Of a stretch of DNA of 9,070 bases, positions 1 to 5,744 are shown one piece after another. Below the pieces are notes generated by a model, which saw nothing but the letters and a program-made list of their open reading frames with translations, was not told the origin of the DNA and made no database searches. Source of the stretch: Candidatus Pacearchaeota archaeon UBA284 (GTDB lineage: Archaea; Nanobdellota; Nanobdellia; Pacearchaeales; UBA284); NCBI GenBank assembly GCA_002499185.1, contig DAKN01000101.1, positions 4,765 through 13,834 of the forward strand. The letters run 5' to 3'. Position numbers and translations under genes: made by a program. Every line of letters starts with the position of its first letter. The stretch's first letter is position 1.

Positions 1-384
1 TCTGAAGATTATACTTGTATGGGTTCTGGAACAAGCTTAATGGCAGTTATACCCGGAAAAAATAATCTTGTTGGTTGCGGATTTAAATCAACAACCCCTA
101 CAACATTTACATATAAATATGAAATAGAATATGCTGCAGATAGTGCAGGTAAGGATATAAAATCACAAGTGCAATCATGGATTCGTGATACTATGACTGG
201 AACAGTCAGCGTAACTCCTGGAATGACGAGTATGGGAAGAATTTTAATGGCTATTCCAAGTGATGCTCCTGAAGGTTCTATAAAAATAAAAGCAACAATT
301 ACAAAACAAGGGGGTAGCCCCAGAACAGAATATTTATATCTTGATATCAAAAGATTGGGTTTGGTTCAAGGCACGGTTTGTTGA
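1..384 (+). CDS. C-terminal part of an unrecognised, probably extracytoplasmic beta-rich protein (5' end outside window)
   Basis: The frame is open from base 1 to the TGA at 382-384, giving 127 visible residues. The ATG at 19 is only an internal methionine, because the frame continues upstream without a stop. The fragment is rich in Ser, Thr, Gly and alternating hydrophobic residues (for example around residues 34-44 and 92-116), as in beta-sandwich domains of secreted or surface proteins. It has three cysteines, at fragment residues 6, 26 and 127, the last being the final residue of the protein. I see no membrane segment in this part; any signal peptide would lie outside the window. The DNA gives no function. 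A 62-nt gap and a TATA-like box separate it from cysS, so it is probably a different transcription unit. I am confident it is coding and unsure of location and role. Confidence 0.65.
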   Translation, partial: SEDYTCMGSGTSLMAVIPGKNNLVGCGFKSTTPTTFTYKYEIEYAADSAGKDIKSQVQSWIRDTMTGTVSVTPGMTSMGRILMAIPSDAPEGSIKIKATITKQGGSPRTEYLYLDIKRLGLVQGTVC

Positions 385-393
385 GAGTAAACC

Positions 394-403
394 TTTTTAA
401 ATA
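394..403 (+). promoter_or_regulatory. Candidate TATA box for the cysS unit
   Basis: TTTTTAAATA lies about 48 bp before the cysS ATG. An archaeal start site about 25 bp downstream would give a leader of roughly 20 nt. No Shine-Dalgarno is visible in that leader. The assignment rests on base composition and spacing alone. Confidence 0.35.
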
Positions 404-446
404 ATTTCTATTTAGATAACTTACTGCAAATATAGATTATATTAAA

Positions 447-1862
447 ATGTTAAAATTATATAATGCATTGACAAGAAAAATTGAAGAGTTTGAGCCATTG
501 ATAAAAGGAATGGTTGGTTTGTATACTTGCGGTCCTACAGTTTATAATTACGCCCATATTGGAAATCTAAGAACATATGTTTTTGAAGATCTATTAAAGA
601 GAATTTTGCTTTATAATCTCTACAATGTCAAACATGTAATGAATATAACTGATGTCGGTCATTTAACGAGCGATGCAGATACAGGAGAGGATAAAATAGA
701 GGAAAAAGCCCTTAAAGAAAAGAAAAGTGCGTGGGAAATTGCAAAGTTTTATGAGGACGCTTTTAAAAAAGATATAAAATTATTGAATATTCTTGAACCA
801 GACATATGGTGCAGAGCAACAGAGCACATCAAAGAACAAATTGAATTGATAAAAAAACTTGAAGAAAGAGGATATACTTATATCATCGAAGGCGACGGTG
901 TTTATTTTGATACTTCAAAATTTAACGATTATGGTAAATTAGCTAAATTAAAAAAAGCAAATTTAAGGGCTGGTGCAAGAGTAGAAATTATACCGGGAAA
1001 AAGAAATGCTACTGATTTTGCATTATGGAAATTTTCAAAAGAAGATTCCAAAAGACAAATGGAATGGCCATCTCCTTGGGGGATTGGTTTTCCAGGATGG
1101 CATATTGAATGTTCTGCTATGTCTATGAAATATCTTGGAGAAACTTTTGATATTCATTGTGGGGGAATAGATCATATTCCAGTTCATCACACAAATGAAA
1201 TTGCGCAGGCAGAAGCATCTACTGGAAAAAAATTCGTAAATTATTGGATTCATGGAAATTTTCTTATTATGAAACAAGGAAAGATGGCAAAAAGCGAAGG
1301 AAATTTTCTCACTTTACAAAATCTTTTAGATAAAGGGTATGAACCATTAGCTTACAGATATTTTTGCCTTACAGCACATTACAAAAGCGAATTAATCTTT
1401 TCATGGGAAAATCTTGATGCTGCAAACAATGCATTCAAAAATTTAAAAAATAAAATAAGGGAAATAAAATCAAATCTATGTGGTTCTGCAAGATCAATTA
1501 AGGTTCAAGAATATAAACAGCAATTTGTAGAAGCCATAAATAATGATTTAGATGTTCCAAAAGCATTAACTATTTTCTGGAAAGCATTAAAAGATGAAGA
1601 TATGAGCAATACAGAAAAATATGGATTAATTATAGATTTCGATAAAGTTTTCGGCCTTCACTTAGACCAAATAAAAGAAGAAGAAATCATAATTAATGAA
1701 GCCTTAAGAAAATTAATAGATGAAAGAGAAAAAGCAAGGCAAGATAAAAATTGGAAAAAAGGAGATGAAATAAGGGAAAAAATAAAAAAACTTGGCTTTT
1801 TAGTCGAAGATACAAATGAGGGGCCAAAATTAAGGCGATTCAGCCAAGATTCTTTGATATAA
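447..1862 (+). CDS. cysS: Cysteinyl-tRNA synthetase (class I)
   Basis: It charges tRNA-Cys with cysteine using ATP, in the cytoplasm. The 471-residue length is normal (about 460 in E. coli). The class I ATP signatures are present: HIGN at residues 37-40 and KMAKS at 279-283. The zinc site that selects cysteine is complete: Cys28 (in YTCGPTVYNYAHIGN), Cys222 (GWHIECSAM), His247 and Glu251 (HHTNE). The spacing of the last three matches the E. coli enzyme (25 and 29 residues from the second Cys). A helical anticodon-binding region follows, and the C-terminal part ends with the family-typical GDEIREKIKKLGF...EDT segment near residues 433-455. The ATG at 447 is the family start, since MLKLYNALTRK aligns with the usual N-terminus. 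The stop lies 2 nt before the NFACT-R gene, so the two are probably co-transcribed. Nothing is missing. Confidence 0.97.
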   Translation: MLKLYNALTRKIEEFEPLIKGMVGLYTCGPTVYNYAHIGNLRTYVFEDLLKRILLYNLYNVKHVMNITDVGHLTSDADTGEDKIEEKALKEKKSAWEIAKFYEDAFKKDIKLLNILEPDIWCRATEHIKEQIELIKKLEERGYTYIIEGDGVYFDTSKFNDYGKLAKLKKANLRAGARVEIIPGKRNATDFALWKFSKEDSKRQMEWPSPWGIGFPGWHIECSAMSMKYLGETFDIHCGGIDHIPVHHTNEIAQAEASTGKKFVNYWIHGNFLIMKQGKMAKSEGNFLTLQNLLDKGYEPLAYRYFCLTAHYKSELIFSWENLDAANNAFKNLKNKIREIKSNLCGSARSIKVQEYKQQFVEAINNDLDVPKALTIFWKALKDEDMSNTEKYGLIIDFDKVFGLHLDQIKEEEIIINEALRKLIDEREKARQDKNWKKGDEIREKIKKLGFLVEDTNEGPKLRRFSQDSLI

Positions 1863-1864
1863 AA

Positions 1865-2443
1865 ATGAAAATTCGTGAAATAAATTATAAAAAATTCAGA
1901 TGGTTTTTCACTTCAAATAATCTTCTTGTTTTTGGAGGAAAAAGTGCTGAACAAAATGAAGAAACAATACCCTTAGCTGAAAAGACCGATTTAATACTAC
2001 ATACAAAACTTCCTGGAAGTCCTTTTTGCATAATCAAATCAGATGAAAATAGAATTTCTGAACAAGATATAAAAGAGGCAGCGGTGTTTTGTGCAAGTTT
2101 TTCTCAACAATGGAAAAAAGGAAAAAAGAATGTTGAGATTCATGTTTTTTCTCCAGAACAGATTTTTAAGGATAAAAAAGCAAAAACCGGAACTTTTACT
2201 GTTGTCGGAAAAACAAAAAGTATTTTTATACAAATGGAATTATTTTTAACAGTTCAAGAAAATAAATTAAGGGCTGTTCCAAAAACTGTTGCGAAAGAAA
2301 AATTATTCCCCATAATTCCTGGAGATGTTCCAAAAGAAAAATTTGCTAAAATGTTAAAGGAAAAACTTAAAGAGAAAAATCTTAATTTTTCAGAAGATGA
2401 AATTTTAAGTGCTATTCCAAGTGGGGGATTTGGAGAAATATAA
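1865..2443 (+). CDS. Stand-alone NFACT-R (DUF814) domain RNA-binding protein
   Basis: The protein is 192 aa. Residues 9-118 carry the NFACT-R pattern seen at the C-terminal side of Rqc2/NEMF/RqcH: KFRWFFTSNNLLVFGG (10-25), AEQNEE (28-33), LILHTKLPGSPFCIIKS (43-59), an EAAVFCASFSQQWKKGKKN helix (71-89), and the TGTFTVVGKTK end (108-118). In full-length NFACT proteins this part binds tRNA/rRNA at the 60S/50S interface during ribosome quality control. Here the NFACT-N, helix-hairpin-helix and coiled-coil parts are absent. Residues 119-192 form a Lys-rich tail ending in IPSGGFGEI that I do not recognise. It starts 2 nt after the cysS stop, so translational coupling is likely. Separate short NFACT-R proteins are known in archaea, and their role is not established. 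An RNA- or ribosome-binding function is inferred from the family. Confidence 0.8.
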   Translation: MKIREINYKKFRWFFTSNNLLVFGGKSAEQNEETIPLAEKTDLILHTKLPGSPFCIIKSDENRISEQDIKEAAVFCASFSQQWKKGKKNVEIHVFSPEQIFKDKKAKTGTFTVVGKTKSIFIQMELFLTVQENKLRAVPKTVAKEKLFPIIPGDVPKEKFAKMLKEKLKEKNLNFSEDEILSAIPSGGFGEI

Positions 2444-2446
2444 ATA
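2439..2446 (+). promoter_or_regulatory. Candidate TATA box for the YhbY-eS19 unit
   Basis: TATAAATA overlaps the NFACT-R stop codon and is centred about 23 bp before the ATG of the CRM-domain gene. That spacing fits a leaderless transcript, and no Shine-Dalgarno is present. A second AT-rich stretch at 2449-2459 is too close to the ATG to be the box. Confidence 0.35.
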
Positions 2447-2465
2447 TAGTTAAATATAACTAAAA

Positions 2466-2735
2466 ATGACAGAAATACTTACAATTCAGTTCGGAAAAAG
2501 GGGATTAACAGAGACATTTATAGAAAGTTTAGCAAAAACATTTAAAAACCACGATTTGGTTAAGGTTAGTGTGCTGAAGGGAGCTTTCAGAGACAGAAAA
2601 GAGCTAGAAAACCTCGGAAAAACGCTCTGTTCTGAGCTTAAGAAAAAATTCGGCAAAGATTTTACATTTAAAAGCATAGGATATATACTAGTAATAAAAA
2701 AATGGCGAAAATCGCTGCAAATCCAAGAGAAGTAG
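2466..2735 (+). CDS. CRM/YhbY-family RNA-binding protein
   Basis: At 89 aa this is the size of a single-domain CRM (YhbY, COG1534) protein. These have an IF3-C-like alpha-beta fold that binds rRNA and associates with pre-50S particles in bacteria. The signature is visible: the basic GKRGLTE loop at residues 10-16 (the GxxG loop contacting RNA), a helix, HDLVKVSVLKG (29-39), the RKELENLGKTLCSELKKKFG helix, and a final strand GYILVIKK (72-79). It lies directly before eS19, which suits a ribosome-assembly role. Its last ten codons overlap the eS19 gene in another frame, so the tail WRKSLQIQEK lies outside the conserved fold and is set by the eS19 coding sequence. The first ATG is the only sensible start. 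Confidence 0.82.
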   Translation: MTEILTIQFGKRGLTETFIESLAKTFKNHDLVKVSVLKGAFRDRKELENLGKTLCSELKKKFGKDFTFKSIGYILVIKKWRKSLQIQEK

Positions 2736-3142
2736 AACCAAAAGAATTTTTATTGGCATTAGCATCACAATTAAAATCAATTAATGAGATGAAATCTCCT
2801 GAATGGAGTGCTTTCGTTAAGACAAGTCCTTCTAAAATGAGGCCTCCAGAAGAGGAAGATTGGTGGTATATGAGGGCTTCAAGTATTTTCAGGCAAATTT
2901 ATATTCATGGTGTTGTCGGTGTAGAAAGACTAAAAACAAGATATGGTTCGAGACAAAAAAGGGGAATGGCTCCTGAAAAATTTAGAAAAGCTGGAGGAAA
3001 AATAATAAGAACAATATTACAGCAAGCTGAGAAAGCCGGTTTGATTGAAAAAGTAAAGGAAAAGAAAGCCGGAAGAAGATTAACAAAAAAAGGAAAAGAA
3101 CTTCTAGAAAAAATTGCCGAAAACATAAAAAATAAAAAATAA
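2702..3142 (+). CDS. rps19e: 30S ribosomal protein eS19
   Basis: The 146-aa winged-helix protein of the small-subunit head is found in archaea and eukaryotes, not bacteria. Family landmarks are clear: SPEWSAFVKT (33-42), EEDWWYMRASSIFRQIY (50-66), HGVVGVERLKTRYG (69-82), the KRGMAPEKFRKAGG region (87-100), IIRTILQQAEKAGLIEK, and the GRRLTKKGKELLEKIA end. The start at 2702 puts about 11 residues before the usual first helix (EPKEFLLALASQLK), as in archaeal homologues. The next in-frame methionine is residue 30 and would delete that helix, so the 34-nt overlap with the upstream CRM gene is real. There is no Shine-Dalgarno, and translation is probably coupled to the upstream gene. Confidence 0.96.
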   Translation: MAKIAANPREVEPKEFLLALASQLKSINEMKSPEWSAFVKTSPSKMRPPEEEDWWYMRASSIFRQIYIHGVVGVERLKTRYGSRQKRGMAPEKFRKAGGKIIRTILQQAEKAGLIEKVKEKKAGRRLTKKGKELLEKIAENIKNKK

Positions 3143-3186
3143 TAAGATACAATACTCTAATTAATAAACTAAAAAATTAAATTAAA

Positions 3187-3417
3187 ATGGCAAGATATAA
3201 AAAAAGTCCAAAAAAATCAAGGTTAGCAAAGCAAGGTAAACATACTAAATGGGCTCCTTTCTGGCTGATTCCAAAAGTTTACGGAAAAGGCAAAAGGGTG
3301 CATCCCTCAAGATTAACAAGATTAAAGAGAAACTGGAGAAGAGATAACATAAAAACAAAAATAAAAGTAAATAAAATTCGTAGAGTCAGGGCACAAAAAG
3401 CAATAAAAAAATATTAA
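3187..3417 (+). CDS. rpl39e: 50S ribosomal protein eL39, with C-terminal extension
   Basis: eL39 lines the nascent-peptide exit tunnel of archaeal and eukaryotic large subunits. The family is usually about 51 aa; this one is 76. The core is recognisable: KKSRLAKQGKHTKWAPFWLI (9-28), then KVYGKGKRVHPSRLTRLKRNWRR (30-52), matching the known K-R-LAK...P.W...KT..K.R.HP..R.WRR pattern. Residues 57-76 form an extra Lys/Arg-rich tail beyond the normal end, and the linker before HPSR is slightly longer than usual. The protein is extremely basic and has no cysteine, as expected. The gene stands 44 nt after eS19 and 43 nt before eL31, the eL39-eL31 order common in archaea. A weak TATA-like stretch near 3157-3168 could start a separate transcript. 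Confidence 0.88.
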   Translation: MARYKKSPKKSRLAKQGKHTKWAPFWLIPKVYGKGKRVHPSRLTRLKRNWRRDNIKTKIKVNKIRRVRAQKAIKKY

Positions 3418-3430
3418 ATAATAAACAATA

Positions 3431-3440
3431 GTTAAATAAA
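3431..3440 (+). promoter_or_regulatory. Candidate TATA box for eL31
   Basis: GTTAAATAAA is centred about 25 bp before the eL31 ATG, the spacing expected for a leaderless archaeal mRNA. It sits between eL39 and eL31, so eL31 may have its own promoter as well as read-through. Confidence 0.3.
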
Positions 3441-3460
3441 AACAGGATTTACAATAAAAA

Positions 3461-3940
3461 ATGGCTGAAATATTAGAAAGAATTTATACAATTCCATTGA
3501 AAAGAGAAACAAATAAGGTAGCTTATTATAAAAGGGCAAAAAAAGCTGTTAAAGCAATAAAAGTATTTTTAGCAAAGCACATGAAGGTTGAAAATCGAGA
3601 TATAAAAAAGATAAAATTAAGTGATAATATTAATCAGGCTATTTGGAGTAGAAGTATAAAAAATCCGCCCCAAAAAATAACTGTAAAGGCGATAAAAGAT
3701 AAAGAAGGAATTGTTAAAACTGAATTTGTTGGATTGCCCAAAAAATTCAAATCAGAAGAAGCCAAGATAAAAAAATTGATGGAAAAGAAAGAAAGAAAAG
3801 CTAAAGAAGCCAAAGAAAAAGTAAAGAAAAAAGGAACAGAAAAAATAGCAAAAGATAAACTAGAAGAAAATAAAGAAAAAGTTGAACAAAAAGAAAAGCC
3901 TGAAGAGAAAAAACCTGAAAAGAAAGTTAAAAAGGTTTAA
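3461..3940 (+). CDS. rpl31e: 50S ribosomal protein eL31, with long Lys/Glu-rich C-terminal tail
   Basis: Residues 1-92 are a complete eL31 core: ERIYTIPLKRE (6-16), the helix KRAKKAVKAIKVFLAKHMKV (24-43), IKLSDNINQAIWSRSIKNPP (51-70), and the KITVKAIKD strand. In archaeal and eukaryotic ribosomes eL31 sits at the tunnel rim, where SRP and nascent-chain factors dock. The family is usually 80-125 aa; here a tail from residue 97 to 159 contains 26 Lys and 15 Glu in 63 residues, in i/i+4 charge patterns that suggest a single charged helix or a disordered linker. The first ATG is the family start. In many archaea eIF6 follows eL31; here a 162-nt gap and a Cbf5-like gene follow instead. Confidence 0.93.
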   Translation: MAEILERIYTIPLKRETNKVAYYKRAKKAVKAIKVFLAKHMKVENRDIKKIKLSDNINQAIWSRSIKNPPQKITVKAIKDKEGIVKTEFVGLPKKFKSEEAKIKKLMEKKERKAKEAKEKVKKKGTEKIAKDKLEENKEKVEQKEKPEEKKPEKKVKKV

Positions 3941-4102
3941 ACAATCTATTTCTAAAAACATTAAGTATTAACATAAACTTTAATCTTTGCCAGTTAATTT
4001 CATTGATGAATGTTCTTAACCGAAAGCTCAAGAAAACAATATTTTATTCCTTAATAAATCTCCAATGTATAAACTTAAAAATTCCATATTCTTGTTTGTT
4101 TT
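3941..4102 (+). other. Intergenic region between eL31 and the Cbf5-like gene
   Basis: The 162 nt are AT-rich. The only supported element is the TATA-like box at 4071-4081. A TGATGA sequence near 4004 resembles a C box, but no matching D box was found. The short ATG frames here (up to 34 codons) run into the downstream gene and look accidental. Confidence 0.5.
4071..4081 (+). promoter_or_regulatory. Candidate TATA box for the Cbf5/trmY unit
   Basis: AAACTTAAAAA is centred about 27 bp before the ATG at 4103. The leader between is T-rich and has no Shine-Dalgarno, so a leaderless mRNA covering the Cbf5-like gene, trmY and the following 134-aa gene is likely. Confidence 0.4.
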
Positions 4103-4699
4103 ATGGATAATTCAAATACTTTAAACGGATTTATTTTATTAAATAAACCAAAGGGTATAAACAGTTCTAATGTCTGTATTAAAGTAAGAGAAATTCTAAA
4201 AGCGAAAAAAGCCGGGCATGCAGGAACGCTAGATCCCAATGTAACCGGTCTATTGATAATTGCAATAAATGATTCTACAAAATTAATGCCTTTTCTTAAT
4301 AAACTTAATAAAGAATATATTGGGAAATCTAAATTTCATAAAGAAATAACCCTAAAAGATTTAGAAGACACAATAAAAAAATTCATCGGAAAAATTAAAC
4401 AGCTTCCCCCAAGAAAAAGCCATGTTAAAAGAGAAGAAAGAATGAGAAATGTTTATGATTTTAAAATTTTAAGTTTTAATAATGAGAAAAGAGAGTTTAC
4501 TTTTTATGTTAAATGTGAGGCCGGAACATATATAAGAAAATTAATTCATGATATTGGAGAAAAAATCGGAGGAGCACACATGATAGAATTATCCAGAACA
4601 AAACAAGGCCCTTTTTCAATAAAAGAATCAATAACTTTGGAAAAATTAGATAAATCAAAAATTATAAAAGATAAAGATATTTTGAATACATTAAAATGA
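4103..4699 (+). CDS. cbf5: Cbf5/TruB-family pseudouridine synthase without PUA domain
   Basis: The family converts uridine to pseudouridine in RNA. The catalytic domain looks complete: GFILLNKPKG (9-18), the active-site KAGHAGTLDPNVTG with catalytic Asp44, the NKEYIG motif, the QLPPRKSHVKRE thumb region, CEAGTYIRKLIHDIG, then GAHMIELSRTKQGPF. The last blocks resemble archaeal Cbf5 more than bacterial TruB (GAHM.ELRRT..GPF). The length is only 198 aa, against about 330-340 for archaeal Cbf5. The N-terminal extension is missing and the protein stops soon after ITLEKL, so the C-terminal PUA domain that grips H/ACA guide RNA or the tRNA acceptor end is absent. Its stop codon overlaps the trmY start (ATGA), so this is a natural gene end. 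It could be a guide-independent tRNA Psi55 (or Psi54) synthase or a minimal H/ACA enzyme; sequence alone does not decide. Confidence 0.88.
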   Translation: MDNSNTLNGFILLNKPKGINSSNVCIKVREILKAKKAGHAGTLDPNVTGLLIIAINDSTKLMPFLNKLNKEYIGKSKFHKEITLKDLEDTIKKFIGKIKQLPPRKSHVKREERMRNVYDFKILSFNNEKREFTFYVKCEAGTYIRKLIHDIGEKIGGAHMIELSRTKQGPFSIKESITLEKLDKSKIIKDKDILNTLK

Positions 4700-5283
4700 G
4701 AGAGTTTTTTTATTTTTCAAAAGAAGCAAGAACGTCAGGAAATTTTAAAGATTTGAAAAAAGCTGGCAGATTAGACATTGCATGCCATGTTGTAATTATG
4801 TCTTTCTTTGTTTCTCACCTAATAAGAAGCAATGTTAAATTGCATTTATTTTTTTATGGTCCTCCAGATCCAATAAAGCATCTTGAAATAGGACCCATAA
4901 CAAAAGAATCTCAAGATATTATAAGTAAAAAAGATGTCTCTGGATTATTGAAAAGAATGCTTTACAAGTATAAACAAGGTAAAAAAATGCAAGTATTTAA
5001 TGACTGCTGGATTGAAAAAAAAGACATATTTACTGAATTAAAAAATTTAGAACAAAAAGGCAGAACAATTTATATTTTAGATGACAAGGGGGAAGATATA
5101 AGAAAAATAAAAATAGAGAAAAACCCCATTTTTGTTCTTGGAGATCATGAAGGATTTAATAAAAAGGAATTGAAAGATTTAGAAAGACTAGGAAAAAAAG
5201 TAAGTGTTGGAGATGTTACATATTTCGCAAGTCAGACCATAGCAATAATACAAAATGAATTAGATAGGCAAAAAATAGAATAA
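4696..5283 (+). CDS. trmY: tRNA (pseudouridine54-N1)-methyltransferase TrmY
   Basis: TrmY is an archaeal SPOUT (trefoil-knot) enzyme that uses SAM to convert pseudouridine 54 in the tRNA T-loop to N1-methylpseudouridine. The 195-aa length is typical. Family blocks are MREFFYFSKEARTSGNF (1-17), AGRLDIACHVV (23-33), the FFYGPPDP motif (52-59), and the knot with FVLGDHEGF (146-154) and VGDVTYFASQTIAIIQNELD (171-190), which form the SAM pocket and dimer interface. The ATG shares bases with the upstream TGA (ATGA), a strong sign of translational coupling. The upstream gene is a pseudouridine synthase, so the order fits substrate formation followed by methylation. In studied archaea Psi54 comes from Pus10; whether this neighbour supplies it is open. 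Confidence 0.92.
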   Translation: MREFFYFSKEARTSGNFKDLKKAGRLDIACHVVIMSFFVSHLIRSNVKLHLFFYGPPDPIKHLEIGPITKESQDIISKKDVSGLLKRMLYKYKQGKKMQVFNDCWIEKKDIFTELKNLEQKGRTIYILDDKGEDIRKIKIEKNPIFVLGDHEGFNKKELKDLERLGKKVSVGDVTYFASQTIAIIQNELDRQKIE

Positions 5284-5302
5284 AAAAAAGATAAATGAAA
5301 AA

Positions 5303-5707
5303 ATGAAAAAAGCAGAATTAGAATATATTTTTTATAGAATGGAGTTAAGCAGACTAGGAAAATGTGCACAAGTAATTGGTATTGAAATGAGTCTTCCCGG
5401 AACATACCATACTGAAATAAATTATGTTTCTCCAAAAAACATCAGCTGGTCTGCATCTTATCATCCAGCAAATCAAAGATGTCATAATTGTGGTCCTTCA
5501 AAATTCTATAATTCAAGAAGCCCAAGACCGGAATATGACCAGGCTGTATCTAGAAAATTAGAAAAACTGAAACATCATCACAATCTTACGAAGAAAAAAG
5601 GATTAATTATTAGAACAACAATTAAAACAGCAAATATTGGTAATTTAACTATCAAAAGACTTGAATTAGATCAAAGATTAGACTCATTTAATAAAAGAGA
5701 CAGTTAA
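5303..5707 (+). CDS. Unrecognised 134-aa basic protein with a CxxC and clustered histidines
   Basis: I do not recognise a family. The gene starts 19 nt after trmY on the same strand and probably belongs to its transcript. The protein is soluble-looking, with no membrane segment or signal peptide. Residues 1-18 form an amphipathic helix. The middle has CHNC (60-63) preceded by YHP (53-55), then SRSPRPEYDQAVSRKLEKLK and a triple His at 91-93. The C-terminal half (99-125) alternates beta-type residues (GLIIRTTIKTANIGNLTIKR). CxxC plus nearby His could bind a metal, but only two Cys are paired (the third is Cys21), so a standard zinc ribbon is not evident. An ATG at 5295 opens only two more codons before a stop, so 5303 is the start. 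Context hints at an RNA-related role; no function can be assigned. Confidence 0.7.
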   Translation: MKKAELEYIFYRMELSRLGKCAQVIGIEMSLPGTYHTEINYVSPKNISWSASYHPANQRCHNCGPSKFYNSRSPRPEYDQAVSRKLEKLKHHHNLTKKKGLIIRTTIKTANIGNLTIKRLELDQRLDSFNKRDS

Positions 5708-5714
5708 TAATCAC

Positions 5715-5725
5715 ATATTTAAATC
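5715..5725 (+). promoter_or_regulatory. Candidate TATA box for lysS
   Basis: ATATTTAAATC, close to the archaeal TTTAWA consensus, is centred about 25 bp before the lysS ATG. There is no Shine-Dalgarno between, so a leaderless mRNA is likely. This is one of the clearest boxes in the window. Confidence 0.45.
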
Positions 5726-5744
5726 AAAATTTCCTTAAAAAAAG

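Noticed and set aside
9..350. Minus-strand open frame of 113 codons at the left edge
   Set aside because: It lies antisense to the better-supported plus-strand frame that is open to the window edge, and it has no family resemblance or promoter.
4001..4060. Possible C/D-box sRNA in the eL31-Cbf5 gap (TGATGA near 4004)
   Set aside because: No CUGA D box at a suitable distance and no terminal stem were found; one six-base match in AT-rich DNA is not evidence.
4006..4110. Short plus-strand frame of 34 codons before the Cbf5-like gene
   Set aside because: It overlaps the promoter and start of the next gene, has no ribosome-binding site, and its composition looks random.
4103..4699. Frameshift as the cause of the missing PUA domain in the Cbf5-like gene
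   Set aside because: The stop overlaps the trmY start, and no PUA-like sequence appears in any frame downstream, since trmY begins at once.
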